Source of the DNA: Flavobacteriales bacterium
GTDB taxonomy: Bacteria; Bacteroidota; Bacteroidia; Flavobacteriales_F; PHOS-HE28
DNA length: 42,209 nucleotides
Reading direction: 5' to 3'
NCBI GenBank assembly: GCA_016702645.1
Contig: JADJDP010000027.1
Location: 1-42,209 of the forward strand
The translations under genes and the position numbers were made by a program. Below, in pieces: positions 8,299 through 16,764 of this stretch. The notes under the pieces are model-generated. The model was not told the DNA's origin. It ran no database searches and worked only from the letters and a program-made list of their open reading frames with translations. Each line of letters opens with the position of its first letter. Position 1 is the first letter of the stretch.

Positions 8299-9576
8299 GT
8301 GAACTCCGCTCGCATGGATGTGCTGCTCGGTGCCCAATGGGGCGACGAGGGCAAGGGCAAGGTCGTTGATGTGATCGCACCGCGTTATGAGGTGATCGCA
8401 CGCTTCCAAGGGGGACCGAACGCCGGACACACGCTGATCTTCGAAGGCCGGAAGCACGTGTTGCACACCATCCCGAGCGGCGTTTTCCGCGAAGGCACGA
8501 TGAACCTCGTGGGAAATGGCGTGGTGGTGGACCCGGTGATCTTCCTGAAGGAAGTGCGAGCACTGGAAGCCGTTGGTGTTGACGTCCGATCAAGGCTGAT
8601 GATCTCCCGTCGTGCACACTTGATACTCCCCTCGCACCGCGCGCTCGATGCGGCCAGCGAAGCGGACAAGGGCAAGGCCAAGATCGGCAGCACGCTCAAG
8701 GGCATCGGGCCCACCTACATGGACAAGACCGGTCGCAATGGCCTGCGCGTTGGCGACCTTTCCCTCCCCGACTTCAAGGAACGTTATGCCACGCTCGTGC
8801 GGAAGCATGAACGCCTGCTATCGCTCTACGGCCGATCGGACGCCCCGAAGGAAACCGAAGAAGAGTGGTTGGATGCCGTGCAGCAATTGCGCGGTTTCAA
8901 CACGGTTGATTGCGAGCACTATCTGGACGAGGCCTTGCGCGCCGGCAAGAACGTGCTGGCCGAAGGCGCACAAGGAACCTTGCTCGATATCGACTTCGGG
9001 ACCTATCCGTTCGTCACGAGCAGCAACACGATCTCGGCAGGTGCATGCACCGGGCTTGGTGTGGCACCCAACCGGATCGGCAGTGTCACCGGCATCTTCA
9101 AAGCCTACTGCACGCGCGTGGGTAGCGGCCCCTTCCCCACCGAATTGGAGGACGCCACCGGCGAGCACATTCGCAAAGCGGGTCATGAGTTCGGCAGTAC
9201 CACCGGCCGTCCGCGTCGTTGCGGCTGGTTGGACCTTCCTGCGCTGCGTTATGCCGTCATGGTGAACGGCATCACGGAACTGGCCATGATGAAAGCCGAT
9301 GTGCTCAACGGCATGGACATCGTGCGCGTATGCACGCACTACCGCGTCGGTAACACCACGGTCGATCGCATGCCTTACGACATCACCAGTGGCATCGAGC
9401 CGGTTTACGTGGACATGCCCGGTTGGAGCAGTGCCACCAGCGAAGGGGAATTGCCCGCCGAGCTCGTGCGTTACATCGAGACGATCGAAGCAGCGGTGGA
9501 TGTACCGATCACGCTCGTGTCCCTCGGCCCGGATCGCAAGGAGACCATCCTGCGTGAAGGCACCCATGTGCAATAG
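8299..9576 (+). CDS. purA: Adenylosuccinate synthetase
   Basis: Joins IMP and aspartate with GTP to give adenylosuccinate, the first step from IMP to AMP. The protein has 425 residues from the GTG at 8299 or 420 from the ATG at 8314. Family motifs are complete: QWGDEGKGK with the catalytic aspartate (Asp16 in the longer form), GGPNAGHT with the catalytic histidine (His44), KGIGPTYMDK, GTLLDIDFGTYPFVTSSNT, VGSGPFPTEL and TTGRPRRCGWLDL. The GTG start lies 2 bases after the STAS stop; the ATG five codons later matches the usual start (MDVLLGAQWGDEG), so either may be used. Confidence 0.97.
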   Translation: MNSARMDVLLGAQWGDEGKGKVVDVIAPRYEVIARFQGGPNAGHTLIFEGRKHVLHTIPSGVFREGTMNLVGNGVVVDPVIFLKEVRALEAVGVDVRSRLMISRRAHLILPSHRALDAASEADKGKAKIGSTLKGIGPTYMDKTGRNGLRVGDLSLPDFKERYATLVRKHERLLSLYGRSDAPKETEEEWLDAVQQLRGFNTVDCEHYLDEALRAGKNVLAEGAQGTLLDIDFGTYPFVTSSNTISAGACTGLGVAPNRIGSVTGIFKAYCTRVGSGPFPTELEDATGEHIRKAGHEFGSTTGRPRRCGWLDLPALRYAVMVNGITELAMMKADVLNGMDIVRVCTHYRVGNTTVDRMPYDITSGIEPVYVDMPGWSSATSEGELPAELVRYIETIEAAVDVPITLVSLGPDRKETILREGTHVQ

Positions 9577-9584
9577 GCAGCGCC

Positions 9585-11000
9585 ATGGGGCGCCGCGTTC
9601 ATCGACCTCCTTCCAGCGCGGCGGATGCACCGTTGATACCGAACGCGCTTCGCGACCGGCTGCTTCCGCTGCTGGGTGAAGAGGTCGCAACGCTCGAAGC
9701 CGCGTTGTCCCTGCCATCGCCCACGAGCATCCGCCTGAACCCGCTCAAGACCTTCCTGCTCAAGGCTGAAGCTGTACCCTGGTGTTCGAACGGTCGTTAC
9801 CTGCAGGAACGCCCGGCCTTCACGTTCGATCCATTCTTGCATGCCGGTGCCTACTACGTGCAGGAGCCATCATCCATGCTGCTTGAGCGTGCAGTGCTCG
9901 CCTCGGGGGTCTTCGATCGTGATGTCCTTGCGCTCGATCTCTGCGCGGCACCTGGTGGCAAGAGCACCCACCTGCTTTCACTGCTGAGCACGGGCTCGCT
10001 CTTGATCGCGAACGAGATCGATGCGACACGGCGGCACGTTCTTGCCGAGAACATCTGGAAACACGGCGCGAGCAACGCCGTGATCACAGGCAGCGACCCA
10101 GCTGATCTCGCGTCGCTCCATTCCTGTTTCGACCTCATACTCATCGATGCTCCGTGCTCCGGCGAGGGTATGTTCCGCAAGGATCCGTTCGCCCGGCAAC
10201 AGTGGTCACCTGCATTGGTGGAGCGTTGCGCGGTCACCCAACGGAAGATCGTCGCACATGCATGGGATGCACTGGCCCCGGGTGGTACGCTCATCTACAG
10301 CACGTGTACATGGGAGCGGACGGAGAACGAGGAACAGCTCGATCCGTTGATCCAACAGGGCGCTCATTGCCTGGAACTGGCGCTCGATCCGGCATGGGGT
10401 ATTGCTCGATACGAGGACCACGGCGTCATCGGCTATCGCTGTTTTCCTCATCGCCTCCGCGGCGAAGGACTCTTCATCTCCGTGCTGCGCAAACCGGGTG
10501 AAGGGCGACCACGCCCGTTGAAAGGACCACATGCGTCCATCGGATCGAGTGGACCAGGTTGGTTGAAGGTCGATACGGGAGCCGTGGTGATCGAACACGG
10601 CGATGTGCTCCATGCAATGCCCAGCAGGTGGATGCCACCGATGGAAGAGATCCTGCGTTCGATGCGCGTTCACGCGCCCGGCACCCCGCTGGCCGAACGC
10701 AAAGGAGAAGGATGGGTACCCCATGCTGCCGCAGCACTTTCACAATGGCTCGATCGAAGCACGTTCCCGGAGATCGCGGTCGACGAAGCGGGAGCGCTGT
10801 CGTACTTGCGCGGCGAGGCGCTCCCAGCCCATGATGCGAGCGGACCCGGGCTCGTCACCCACCAGGGACTTGCGCTTGGGTGGGTGCATGGTGCGGGAAA
10901 GCGCTGGAACAACCGATGGCCCGCAGCTTGGCGTATCAGGGGCCAACGATCGAAGATGCCCTGCGTACCTTGGTCGGTGCGCACAGGACCCAAGGCCTGA
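9585..11000 (+). CDS. RsmB/NOP-family rRNA (cytosine-C5) methyltransferase, RsmF-like
   Basis: A 471-residue SAM-dependent RNA methyltransferase, expected to make 5-methylcytosine in rRNA. It shows the SAM motif DLCAAPGGKST (118-128), the motif IV cysteine in DAPCSGEGMFRKD (Cys191) and the motif VI nucleophile in YSTCTW (Cys241). A C-terminal RsmF-type extension (about 300-471, ending LGWVHGAGKRWNNRWPAAWRI) is present, which suggests the RsmF/YebU branch. It starts 8 bases after purA and is probably transcribed with it. The exact rRNA position modified cannot be told from the sequence. Confidence 0.88.
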   Translation: MGRRVHRPPSSAADAPLIPNALRDRLLPLLGEEVATLEAALSLPSPTSIRLNPLKTFLLKAEAVPWCSNGRYLQERPAFTFDPFLHAGAYYVQEPSSMLLERAVLASGVFDRDVLALDLCAAPGGKSTHLLSLLSTGSLLIANEIDATRRHVLAENIWKHGASNAVITGSDPADLASLHSCFDLILIDAPCSGEGMFRKDPFARQQWSPALVERCAVTQRKIVAHAWDALAPGGTLIYSTCTWERTENEEQLDPLIQQGAHCLELALDPAWGIARYEDHGVIGYRCFPHRLRGEGLFISVLRKPGEGRPRPLKGPHASIGSSGPGWLKVDTGAVVIEHGDVLHAMPSRWMPPMEEILRSMRVHAPGTPLAERKGEGWVPHAAAALSQWLDRSTFPEIAVDEAGALSYLRGEALPAHDASGPGLVTHQGLALGWVHGAGKRWNNRWPAAWRIRGQRSKMPCVPWSVRTGPKA

Positions 11001-11031
11001 ACCCGGCCCCACTGCACGCGTACAGCACAGC

Positions 11032-11765
11032 ATGCTCAGTGGCTTCCTGGATTGGTTCGAAGAGAACAAGGTGGGTATCATCGGCACCCTCACCTTGCAT
11101 ACGGGCGTGCTCTTCGCTCTCACACTGATGAGCCTTCGCGTCACGCCGGAAATGGACCGGGAGGTCCAGATGCCCGTGGAGGTCATGCCCGAAGAGGAAG
11201 TACAAGAACTGGTGGAGAACGTGATCCGCAAGGAAATGGGCCTGACCGAAAAGGTGACCAACCTCACCAGCAACATCACCGCACAAGTTCGACCGTACAT
11301 CAACCAACAGCGTCTTTCCGAAAGCGTGCAGAGCGAGGTGGAAGCGCAAGCGCAGGCGGAGTTCGACCGGTTGGCGCAAGAGCGCGCCGAACGTGGCGAA
11401 GAGCCCCCGTTGTTCCGACGCTCGACCCCAGCAAATGGAACAAGGACCTGTACATGGACAAAGCCGCGGAACCCGTGCGGGTGGAGGGGGCGACCACGGT
11501 GTGGCATGACCTGAAGGACCGCGTGCGCGGCGACGGTGTGCCCGGCTATCTCTGCCACAAGCAAGGACGCGTGGCCGTTCGGATCAGCGTAGCCCGCGAT
11601 GGGACCGTGGAGAAGGCGGAGTTCGACAGCGGACAGAGCTTCAACGCCGACGACTGTATGCTGGAACAGGCCTTGCGCTCAGCGAAACGCACACGGTTCA
11701 ACGCGAGCGGTTCAGCGCCGAATGCACAGGTCGGGACCGTGTACTTCATGTTCGTCAAGCAGTGA
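11032..11765 (+). pseudogene. TonB-family energy transducer-like protein, one homopolymer frameshift
   Basis: The N-terminal part has a short cytoplasmic leader and one membrane segment (VGIIGTLTLHTGVLFALTL), then an acidic, glutamine-rich linker. Reading stops being sensible at the C5 run at 11404-11408. Adding one C restores a continuous frame into a TonB-C-like domain with YLCHKQGRVAVRISV, DGTVEKAEF, DCMLEQALRSAK and a GTVYFMFVKQ end. The restored protein has about 244 residues. TonB-like proteins carry proton-motive energy to outer-membrane receptors; this one has no partner nearby. The break is most simply a base missed in a C run rather than a mutation. Confidence 0.75.
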
Positions 11766-11817
11766 TGATCCCTCATGGGATCGCTCGATCGGCGCAGCCT
11801 TGCTATTGGACAACAAA

Positions 11818-11840
11818 GCCGTCCGCCCAAGGCGAACGGC
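11818..11840 (-). terminator. Rho-independent terminator of tRNA-Ser
   Basis: A 10-base stem (arms 11818-11827 and 11831-11840, one G-U pair) with a 3-base loop. On the minus strand it is followed by TTTGTTGT. It lies 8 bases beyond the 3' end of tRNA-Ser. Confidence 0.65.
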
Positions 11841-11848
11841 TCCACAGT

Positions 11849-11938
11849 TGGCGGAGAGGGAGGGATTCGAACCCCCGGTACCCTTGCGGGTACTTCTGTT
11901 TTCGAGACAGACCCATTCGACCACTCTGGCACCTCTCC
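11849..11938 (-). tRNA. tRNA-Ser, anticodon CGA, CCA encoded
   Basis: On the minus strand a complete cloverleaf folds: acceptor GGAGAGG/CCTCTCC, D-arm with AGTGGTCGAATGG, anticodon stem TCTGT/ACAGA around loop CTCGAAA (anticodon CGA, reads UCG), a long type II variable arm with stem GTACCC/GGGTAC, and T-arm with GGTTCGAATCC. The discriminator is G and the 3' CCA is encoded at 11849-11851. A perfect promoter box lies upstream and a terminator downstream, so it is a single-gene unit. Confidence 0.95.
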
Positions 11939-11948
11939 GAAGGGGCGG

Positions 11949-11956
11949 CAAAGATA
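11949..11956 (-). promoter_or_regulatory. -7 promoter element of tRNA-Ser
   Basis: TATCTTTG on the minus strand is an exact TAnnTTTG box ending 10 bases before the tRNA 5' end. A CTTTC sequence about 19 bases further upstream could be the -33 element. Confidence 0.75.
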
Positions 11957-11998
11957 GACCTTGCCCCCGTGAGCGAAAGTGATCACGACCTTCGGCCC

Positions 11999-12496
11999 AT
12001 GAGCACGCCCACCGAAGCCCAGGTCCTAGCGCACATGATGGACCGCACTCGACAATACACCCTTCAGTACTTCAATGTGCTCAAGGACCAGGACCTGCAC
12101 CACCAGTTCGTTTGTGAAGGGAAAACCTTGAACACGGCGTATTGGCTCATGGCGCATCTGGCAACAACACAGAACGGCCTATTGCTCCGATGCACCGGTG
12201 GTCCCTTCGAGAAGTTCTCTTGGGCCAAGCACTACACCGTGGGTGGAGCAGGACTTCCAGCGGAGGAACGCCCACCCTTCGCGGAGATCCTGGCGATGTT
12301 CCACGAGGTGCATGCACGGAGCATGGCGCACCTCCCCACGCTCACCCCTGAACTACTGGAAGGCCCGAACATCAGTGGCATGACGGCGTTCGGCACCACG
12401 ACCCGCGATGTGATCACGCACGCCATCCGCCATGAAGGATCCCACATCGGGCACCTGGGTTGGTTATGCAAGCTCTACGGCTTGAAGACGATGTGA
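11999..12496 (+). CDS. DinB-like (four-helix bundle) putative metal-dependent hydrolase
   Basis: A 165-residue DinB/YfiT-type protein. The family's metal triad is visible: His53 in LMAHLAT and the His145-x3-His149 pair in AIRHEGSHIGHLG. Members of this fold include thiol-dependent transferases and hydrolases; the substrate here is unknown. Some use bacillithiol in organisms that make it, which is of interest because bshB1 is present 7 kb downstream, but this link is only a possibility. An in-frame GTG at 11969 would add ten residues. It converges on nhaD with 5 bases between the stops. Confidence 0.75.
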   Translation: MSTPTEAQVLAHMMDRTRQYTLQYFNVLKDQDLHHQFVCEGKTLNTAYWLMAHLATTQNGLLLRCTGGPFEKFSWAKHYTVGGAGLPAEERPPFAEILAMFHEVHARSMAHLPTLTPELLEGPNISGMTAFGTTTRDVITHAIRHEGSHIGHLGWLCKLYGLKTM

Positions 12497-12501
12497 CCCG
12501 G

Positions 12502-13806
12502 CTAGTGCACGTTGTGCCACATCAGCCAGAACACGACGATGCCACCGAAATACCCGAGCGCGGCAGGGAACGCCATACGCCGAACGTACCAGAGAAAATC
12601 GATGCCCAGAATGCCCATGGCGGCGACCCCTGCCGCTGAACCGATGATGAGGATGCTACCGCCCGTTCCGGCGCAAAAGGCCAACAGTTCCCAGAACGGG
12701 TGATCGGGATGGTACTGTTCCATGGGGTACATGCCCATGGCGGCTGCAACGAGCGGCACATTGTCCACCACGGCGCTGAGCAGGCCGATGACCGTGTTCA
12801 CGGCGTACATGCTACCGAGCTGGGCGTCGAGAAAGTGGGCCGCATCGGTCAAGTGACCGGCCTCTTGCAGCCCGGCCACGGCCGTGAGGATACCGAGGAA
12901 GAACAACACACTTGGCACATCGATCCGGCGGAGCACGGCGGTCACACGCAGGTGGCCCGTATCGGTCTCCATCGAACGCATGTGCATGAGTTCGGTCACC
13001 ACCCACAGGACACCAAGACCGAGCAGGATACCCATGTAGGGTGGCAGGTGCGTGACCGATTTGAACAAGGGAACGCCGAGCAGCGCGACCAGGCCAAGGA
13101 AGAGCACCAACTGTTGTTGCTTGCGCGAAACGGGCTTACCGGTGCGATGCGCCTCCGCCCGCTCTGGACGTTGTATCCTACCCCGGAATGTGAAAGAGAA
13201 CCATAGCAGTGGAAGCAGCACGCAGACAAGGCTGGGTGCAAAGAGCTTCACGATGATGTTCCATGTGGTCACCTGACCACCGATCCATAACATGATGGTG
13301 GTGACATCCCCGATGGGCGACCACGCGCCGCCAGCGTTGGCAGCGATGATCACCATGCCGGCAAAGGTCCACAGGTCGTGCTTGTCCTTGATGAGCTTGC
13401 GAAGCAACGCGCACATCACGATCGCAGTGGTCATGTTGTCCAGGGCCGCGCTGAGGAAAAAGGTGATGATGCTGAGCACCCACATGAGCGTGACCTTGTT
13501 GGTGCCTGTGATACGATCGGTGATCACGCGGAAGCCCTCGTGCGCATCCACCAGCTCAACGATGGTCATAGCGCCCATCAGGAAAAAGAGGATCGCAGCG
13601 ATATCGCTCAAGTGTTCGGCAAGTCGATGGGGCAGGTCATGGGCCACCTCTGCACCTGAGAGGGCATCCGGTTGCCCGACCACCAAGAGCACCCATACCA
13701 ACACACCGGTGAGCAATGCACTGGCCGCCTTGTTGATGCGCAATGGATGTTCAAGCGCGATGGCGAAATAGCCGATCACGAACACAAGGCCGATGATCAT
13801 GTACAT
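12502..13806 (-). CDS. nhaD: NhaD-type Na+/H+ antiporter
   Basis: A 434-residue inner-membrane protein with about a dozen hydrophobic helices. Typical NhaD/ion-transporter-superfamily features are ALDNMTTAIVMCALLRKLI, NAGGAWSPIGDVTTIMLWI and AVVDNVPLVAAAMGMY, with the two Asn/Asp-containing broken-helix motifs seen in this group. It exports sodium in exchange for protons, for pH and salt balance. The start is set at MYMIIGLVFVIGY because upstream codons would run through the tRNA-His terminator and tRNA. It has its own transcription or limited read-through from tRNA-His. Confidence 0.92.
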   Translation of the reverse strand: MYMIIGLVFVIGYFAIALEHPLRINKAASALLTGVLVWVLLVVGQPDALSGAEVAHDLPHRLAEHLSDIAAILFFLMGAMTIVELVDAHEGFRVITDRITGTNKVTLMWVLSIITFFLSAALDNMTTAIVMCALLRKLIKDKHDLWTFAGMVIIAANAGGAWSPIGDVTTIMLWIGGQVTTWNIIVKLFAPSLVCVLLPLLWFSFTFRGRIQRPERAEAHRTGKPVSRKQQQLVLFLGLVALLGVPLFKSVTHLPPYMGILLGLGVLWVVTELMHMRSMETDTGHLRVTAVLRRIDVPSVLFFLGILTAVAGLQEAGHLTDAAHFLDAQLGSMYAVNTVIGLLSAVVDNVPLVAAAMGMYPMEQYHPDHPFWELLAFCAGTGGSILIIGSAAGVAAMGILGIDFLWYVRRMAFPAALGYFGGIVVFWLMWHNVH

Positions 13807-13824
13807 GCTCCGGGGATGAGGCTG

Positions 13825-13858
13825 TAAAAATGCGAAGCGCCCGAAAAGGGCGCTTCGC
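13825..13858 (-). terminator. Rho-independent terminator of tRNA-His
   Basis: A perfect 11-base stem (13832-13842 with 13848-13858) and 5-base loop. On the minus strand it is followed by ATTTTTA. It begins 3 bases past the tRNA-His CCA end and separates the tRNA from nhaD. Confidence 0.85.
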
Positions 13859-13860
13859 TT

Positions 13861-13938
13861 TGGGGTGGTAGACCGGGCTTGAACCGGCGACCTCCGGAAC
13901 CACAATCCGGCGCTCTAACCAACTGAGCTACAACCACC
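13861..13938 (-). tRNA. tRNA-His, anticodon GTG, CCA encoded
   Basis: The minus strand folds as a standard tRNA: acceptor GTGGTTG/CTACCAC, D-arm GCTC/GAGC, anticodon stem CCGGA/TCCGG with loop TTGTGGT (anticodon GTG), and T-loop TTCAAGC. The discriminator is C73 and CCA is encoded at 13861-13863. The extra G(-1) that marks tRNA-His is encoded at 13938. One oddity is a U6-U67 mismatch in the acceptor stem, where a U-A pair would be expected. Confidence 0.95.
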
Positions 13939-13964
13939 ACGTTGCCGGATCGCTCCGGCGGCCG

Positions 13965-13972
13965 CAAATATA
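13965..13972 (-). promoter_or_regulatory. -7 promoter element of tRNA-His
   Basis: TATATTTG on the minus strand is an exact TAnnTTTG box, 26 bases before the tRNA 5' end. TTG about 17 bases upstream may be part of the -33 element. Confidence 0.75.
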
Positions 13973-14012
13973 GCGTTGCATACCGCGCGCAAGGCTTGTG
14001 GGCGTGGGACCG

Positions 14013-14019
14013 TACTTTG
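14013..14019 (+). promoter_or_regulatory. -7-like element before the glycosyltransferase operon
   Basis: TACTTTG (one base shorter than TAnnTTTG) ends 8 bases before the ATG at 14028, so the operon transcript would be leaderless or nearly so. Confidence 0.45.
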
Positions 14020-14027
14020 CCCGTCGC

Positions 14028-15185
14028 ATGCACGTGCTCTTCCTGCCGAAGTGGTACCCCGGTCACAACGATCCACAGTTGGGTGACTTCCTTCGCAAAC
14101 AGGCCTTGGCCACAGGGGCCTATGTTCGGTTGAGCGTATTGCAGGTGGAAGCGATCACCCAAGCCGGGGAACTGCCTTCGGATGTGTTGACCACAACGGA
14201 CGGTGCTTGGGAATTGTGCTTGCGGTACCGGGCCTCAATGGCAACGTTCACCCCCATGCGCAAGGCGGTGAATTTTGTCCGCTACTGGCGCACCATGCAA
14301 CGTGGGTGGGTGCGCATTGTGAATGAGCGGGGCAAACCGGACCTGCTCCATGCCTACATCCTCGTTCGACCCGTGCTTTTCGCCTGGTGGAAAGCACAAG
14401 TACATCGCCTCCCCTTCCTTATCAGCGAGCAGAGCAGTGAATACCTCGATGGCACGTATGCCGGAAAAGGTCCGTTCTTCAAAGCGATGAACCACTTCCT
14501 GTTCCGCAGGGCGGCGGCTGTCACGGTTGTTTCCGCATGGCTGGGCGACGCACTGGTGAAGCACGGTTTGTGCACCCGCTACGACGTGGTGCCCAACGTG
14601 GTACCGGGCCTGGACCGACCATTGCCTCCGGCGGGCGCACCCGGTCACTTCCTCATGGTGGCCGACCTCGTTGACCGTACCAAGAACGTGAGTGGTGCAT
14701 TGCGTGCGTTGGCCATCGCTCTGCGGACCAACGCGGACCTTCGTCTCACCATCATCGGCGATGGTCCGGATCGGAAGATGCTTGAAGACCTCACGGATGA
14801 ACTTGGGCTCCGGAAATCCGTGCAGTTCCTTGGTCGCGTGCCGAACACGGTGGTGCTGGACCGAATGGCGACGATCTTCGCTGTCATCATCAACAGCAAC
14901 GTGGAGACCTTCAGCGTGGTGACCGGGGAAGCACTGGCGCAAGGCAAGCCGGTCATCGCCACACGGTGCGGCGGACCTGTCGCGTTCATCACGGAGGTGA
15001 ACGGCATCCTTATCGAACCGAAGGACGATGCCGCCTTGGCCATGGCCATGTTGCAACTCACTGCGCATGCAACGGAGTACGAACCGACCCGCATTCGGGC
15101 CAGTGTGAGCGATCGCACAACACCGGCCGCCGTGGGCGCTGCTTTCCATCAAGTGTACCAACGCATCCTTCCGAATGCCCGGTGA
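14028..15185 (+). CDS. Glycosyltransferase family 4 (GT-B fold)
   Basis: A 385-residue enzyme starting MHVLFLPKWYPGHND, the usual N-terminus of GT4 enzymes. The C-terminal Rossmann half has LRLTIIGDGPDRKMLEDL, VQFLGRVP and the E-x7-E motif in NVETFSVVTGEALAQGKPVIAT, which binds the nucleotide-sugar donor in retaining GT4 enzymes. It would add a sugar to a lipid-linked acceptor on the cytoplasmic face of the inner membrane. The next gene starts 11 bases inside its end, so the pair is co-translated, and a flippase follows. The sugar and acceptor are unknown. Confidence 0.88.
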   Translation: MHVLFLPKWYPGHNDPQLGDFLRKQALATGAYVRLSVLQVEAITQAGELPSDVLTTTDGAWELCLRYRASMATFTPMRKAVNFVRYWRTMQRGWVRIVNERGKPDLLHAYILVRPVLFAWWKAQVHRLPFLISEQSSEYLDGTYAGKGPFFKAMNHFLFRRAAAVTVVSAWLGDALVKHGLCTRYDVVPNVVPGLDRPLPPAGAPGHFLMVADLVDRTKNVSGALRALAIALRTNADLRLTIIGDGPDRKMLEDLTDELGLRKSVQFLGRVPNTVVLDRMATIFAVIINSNVETFSVVTGEALAQGKPVIATRCGGPVAFITEVNGILIEPKDDAALAMAMLQLTAHATEYEPTRIRASVSDRTTPAAVGAAFHQVYQRILPNAR

Positions 15186-16764
15186 TCGACGCACGGTGAA
15201 ACTCGCGATCGCTGTCGGAAGCACGCCGATGCGCAAGTGGGAACAGTTGGTGATCACGCATGCGACCGGTATTGAGGGCATTGATTTCGTTGGATACGTT
15301 CATGAGCAGGATGGTGCACAACGGGCAACCTCCTTCGGGAACATGCTGTTCCACCGATATGTGCAGGCGGCCAAGGGTTCACACATGCTCGCGCTCGAAA
15401 CGAAGACGGAAGACGCGGCCGAACCGGACGAACGGATGCCCGACGATGCACATCCGGATGTGATGCTCTTCCTCTGCGGAAGCGCGCCGAACGAAACACA
15501 GCTTCGAACAACCGCCTGCTGGTGCTTCCAAGGTCCGGACGGAGTCTCTCCAACGACCGCTCCGCCGGGTACCCGTGAGGCGTTGACGGACCGTTCGATC
15601 ACCCACTTCCAACTTGTCGATCGCTCCAGTTCCATATCGCTGCGAACCGGCTCCTTCCCCACCCACCCCGGCCTCCCGATCCTCACCGCGGACCATGTGT
15701 TGGAACACGCAGCGAACTGGCCTGCGCTGGCGCTGAACGAACTCGTACGGCACGGTTCCGTCCATGCATCCGAGAAAACAGTGCGGTCCAGCGGCATTCC
15801 GGTTCCGGGCAACCTGTACATGGGTTTGCACCACCTCGCACGCATGCTCACGCGCACCGCACCCAGCGCCGACCTTCACCATGCTGCAGACTGGAACATC
15901 GGCATGCTGCACCAGCCCATCCACGTGCTGCTTGAAGAGGAACCCAGCATGAACGTACGTTGGTTCCCGCCGCCGTCCAATGGAAAGGGCCGCATGGAAC
16001 CTTTCGGCTACCGCGCTGCTGATGGTGAATTGAACGTGCTGTATCGCAAGATCGACGGCGCAACTGGAAGGAGCAGTATCGCTCGCCTGCGACCCAAGTC
16101 GGACAACATCCTGAAGCGCTCACGCACCATGATGGAGGTTGAACCCGATCATGCATACCCGTACGTGGTGCTCGTGAAAGGCGAACCTCATTTGCTGCGC
16201 ACCGTGCAGAGCGAGGGTACCACGGACCTCTATCGTGTGAACGATGCGAACGATGGTCTCGACCCCGTGGCTGTTCTAGTGAACGTGGCCTTGCACTCCC
16301 CATCCCTGTTCGAACACGACGGGAGGTGGTGGTTGTTGGGTACGCAGGACCCGCTCCGCGATGCCGCTCTTTTCGTCTACCACGGCCCATCACCCACGGG
16401 GCCGTTCGTTCCACACGCTTTGAACCCCGTGAAATGCGATGTTCGCTCGGCGCGTCCTGCGGGCACACCGTTCGTACATGCCGGGGAGTTGTGGCGACCA
16501 GCGCTCGATGCCTCCGCTCCATCGCATCCAGCGATCGTACTGAACAAGGTGACAACCCTCTCGCCCGATGATTTCATGGAAGAGCCGGGGCGCATTCTGG
16601 AGGGATTTGCGAGCACTGCTTACGGTCGCGGTATGCGCACCCTGTGCGCCATGGGTGAAGTGACCCTTGTGGATGGTCTCAGAAGCCCGGTGCTCTCCGG
16701 GTCCAAAGCGAACGCCAAGAGCGGCAAGCATCGCAAGCGATCGAAACCGAGCAGCGAAGGATGA
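15175..16764 (+). CDS. GINT1-like protein with N-terminal formyltransferase-like part, putative glycosyltransferase partner
   Basis: A 529-residue protein. The N-terminal half (about 10-220) is weakly like a formyltransferase/hydrolase fold (KLAIAVGSTPMRKWEQ, PDVMLFLCG, a degenerate GP-PG segment). The C-terminal half looks like the propeller region of the plant glucosamine inositolphosphorylceramide transferase (GINT1) family: WNIGMLHQPI, ME(P)FGYRAADGEL, YPYVVLVKGEPHLL, HDGRWWLLGT, FVYHGPSPTGPF, NPVKCDVRSARPAG and ELWRPALDAS. It lies between a GT4 enzyme and a flippase, overlapping both genes. A role in building a membrane glycoconjugate is inferred from this. A GTG at 15196 is an alternative start. 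Confidence 0.65.
   Translation: MPGDRRTVKLAIAVGSTPMRKWEQLVITHATGIEGIDFVGYVHEQDGAQRATSFGNMLFHRYVQAAKGSHMLALETKTEDAAEPDERMPDDAHPDVMLFLCGSAPNETQLRTTACWCFQGPDGVSPTTAPPGTREALTDRSITHFQLVDRSSSISLRTGSFPTHPGLPILTADHVLEHAANWPALALNELVRHGSVHASEKTVRSSGIPVPGNLYMGLHHLARMLTRTAPSADLHHAADWNIGMLHQPIHVLLEEEPSMNVRWFPPPSNGKGRMEPFGYRAADGELNVLYRKIDGATGRSSIARLRPKSDNILKRSRTMMEVEPDHAYPYVVLVKGEPHLLRTVQSEGTTDLYRVNDANDGLDPVAVLVNVALHSPSLFEHDGRWWLLGTQDPLRDAALFVYHGPSPTGPFVPHALNPVKCDVRSARPAGTPFVHAGELWRPALDASAPSHPAIVLNKVTTLSPDDFMEEPGRILEGFASTAYGRGMRTLCAMGEVTLVDGLRSPVLSGSKANAKSGKHRKRSKPSSEG

Noticed and set aside
8818..9717. A 299-codon minus-strand frame
   Set aside because: Antisense to purA; no recognisable domain, and purA is full length and conserved on the other strand.
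15300..16571. Long minus-strand frames across the GINT1-like gene
   Set aside because: They overlap a conserved plus-strand gene, lack domains and have no promoter box.
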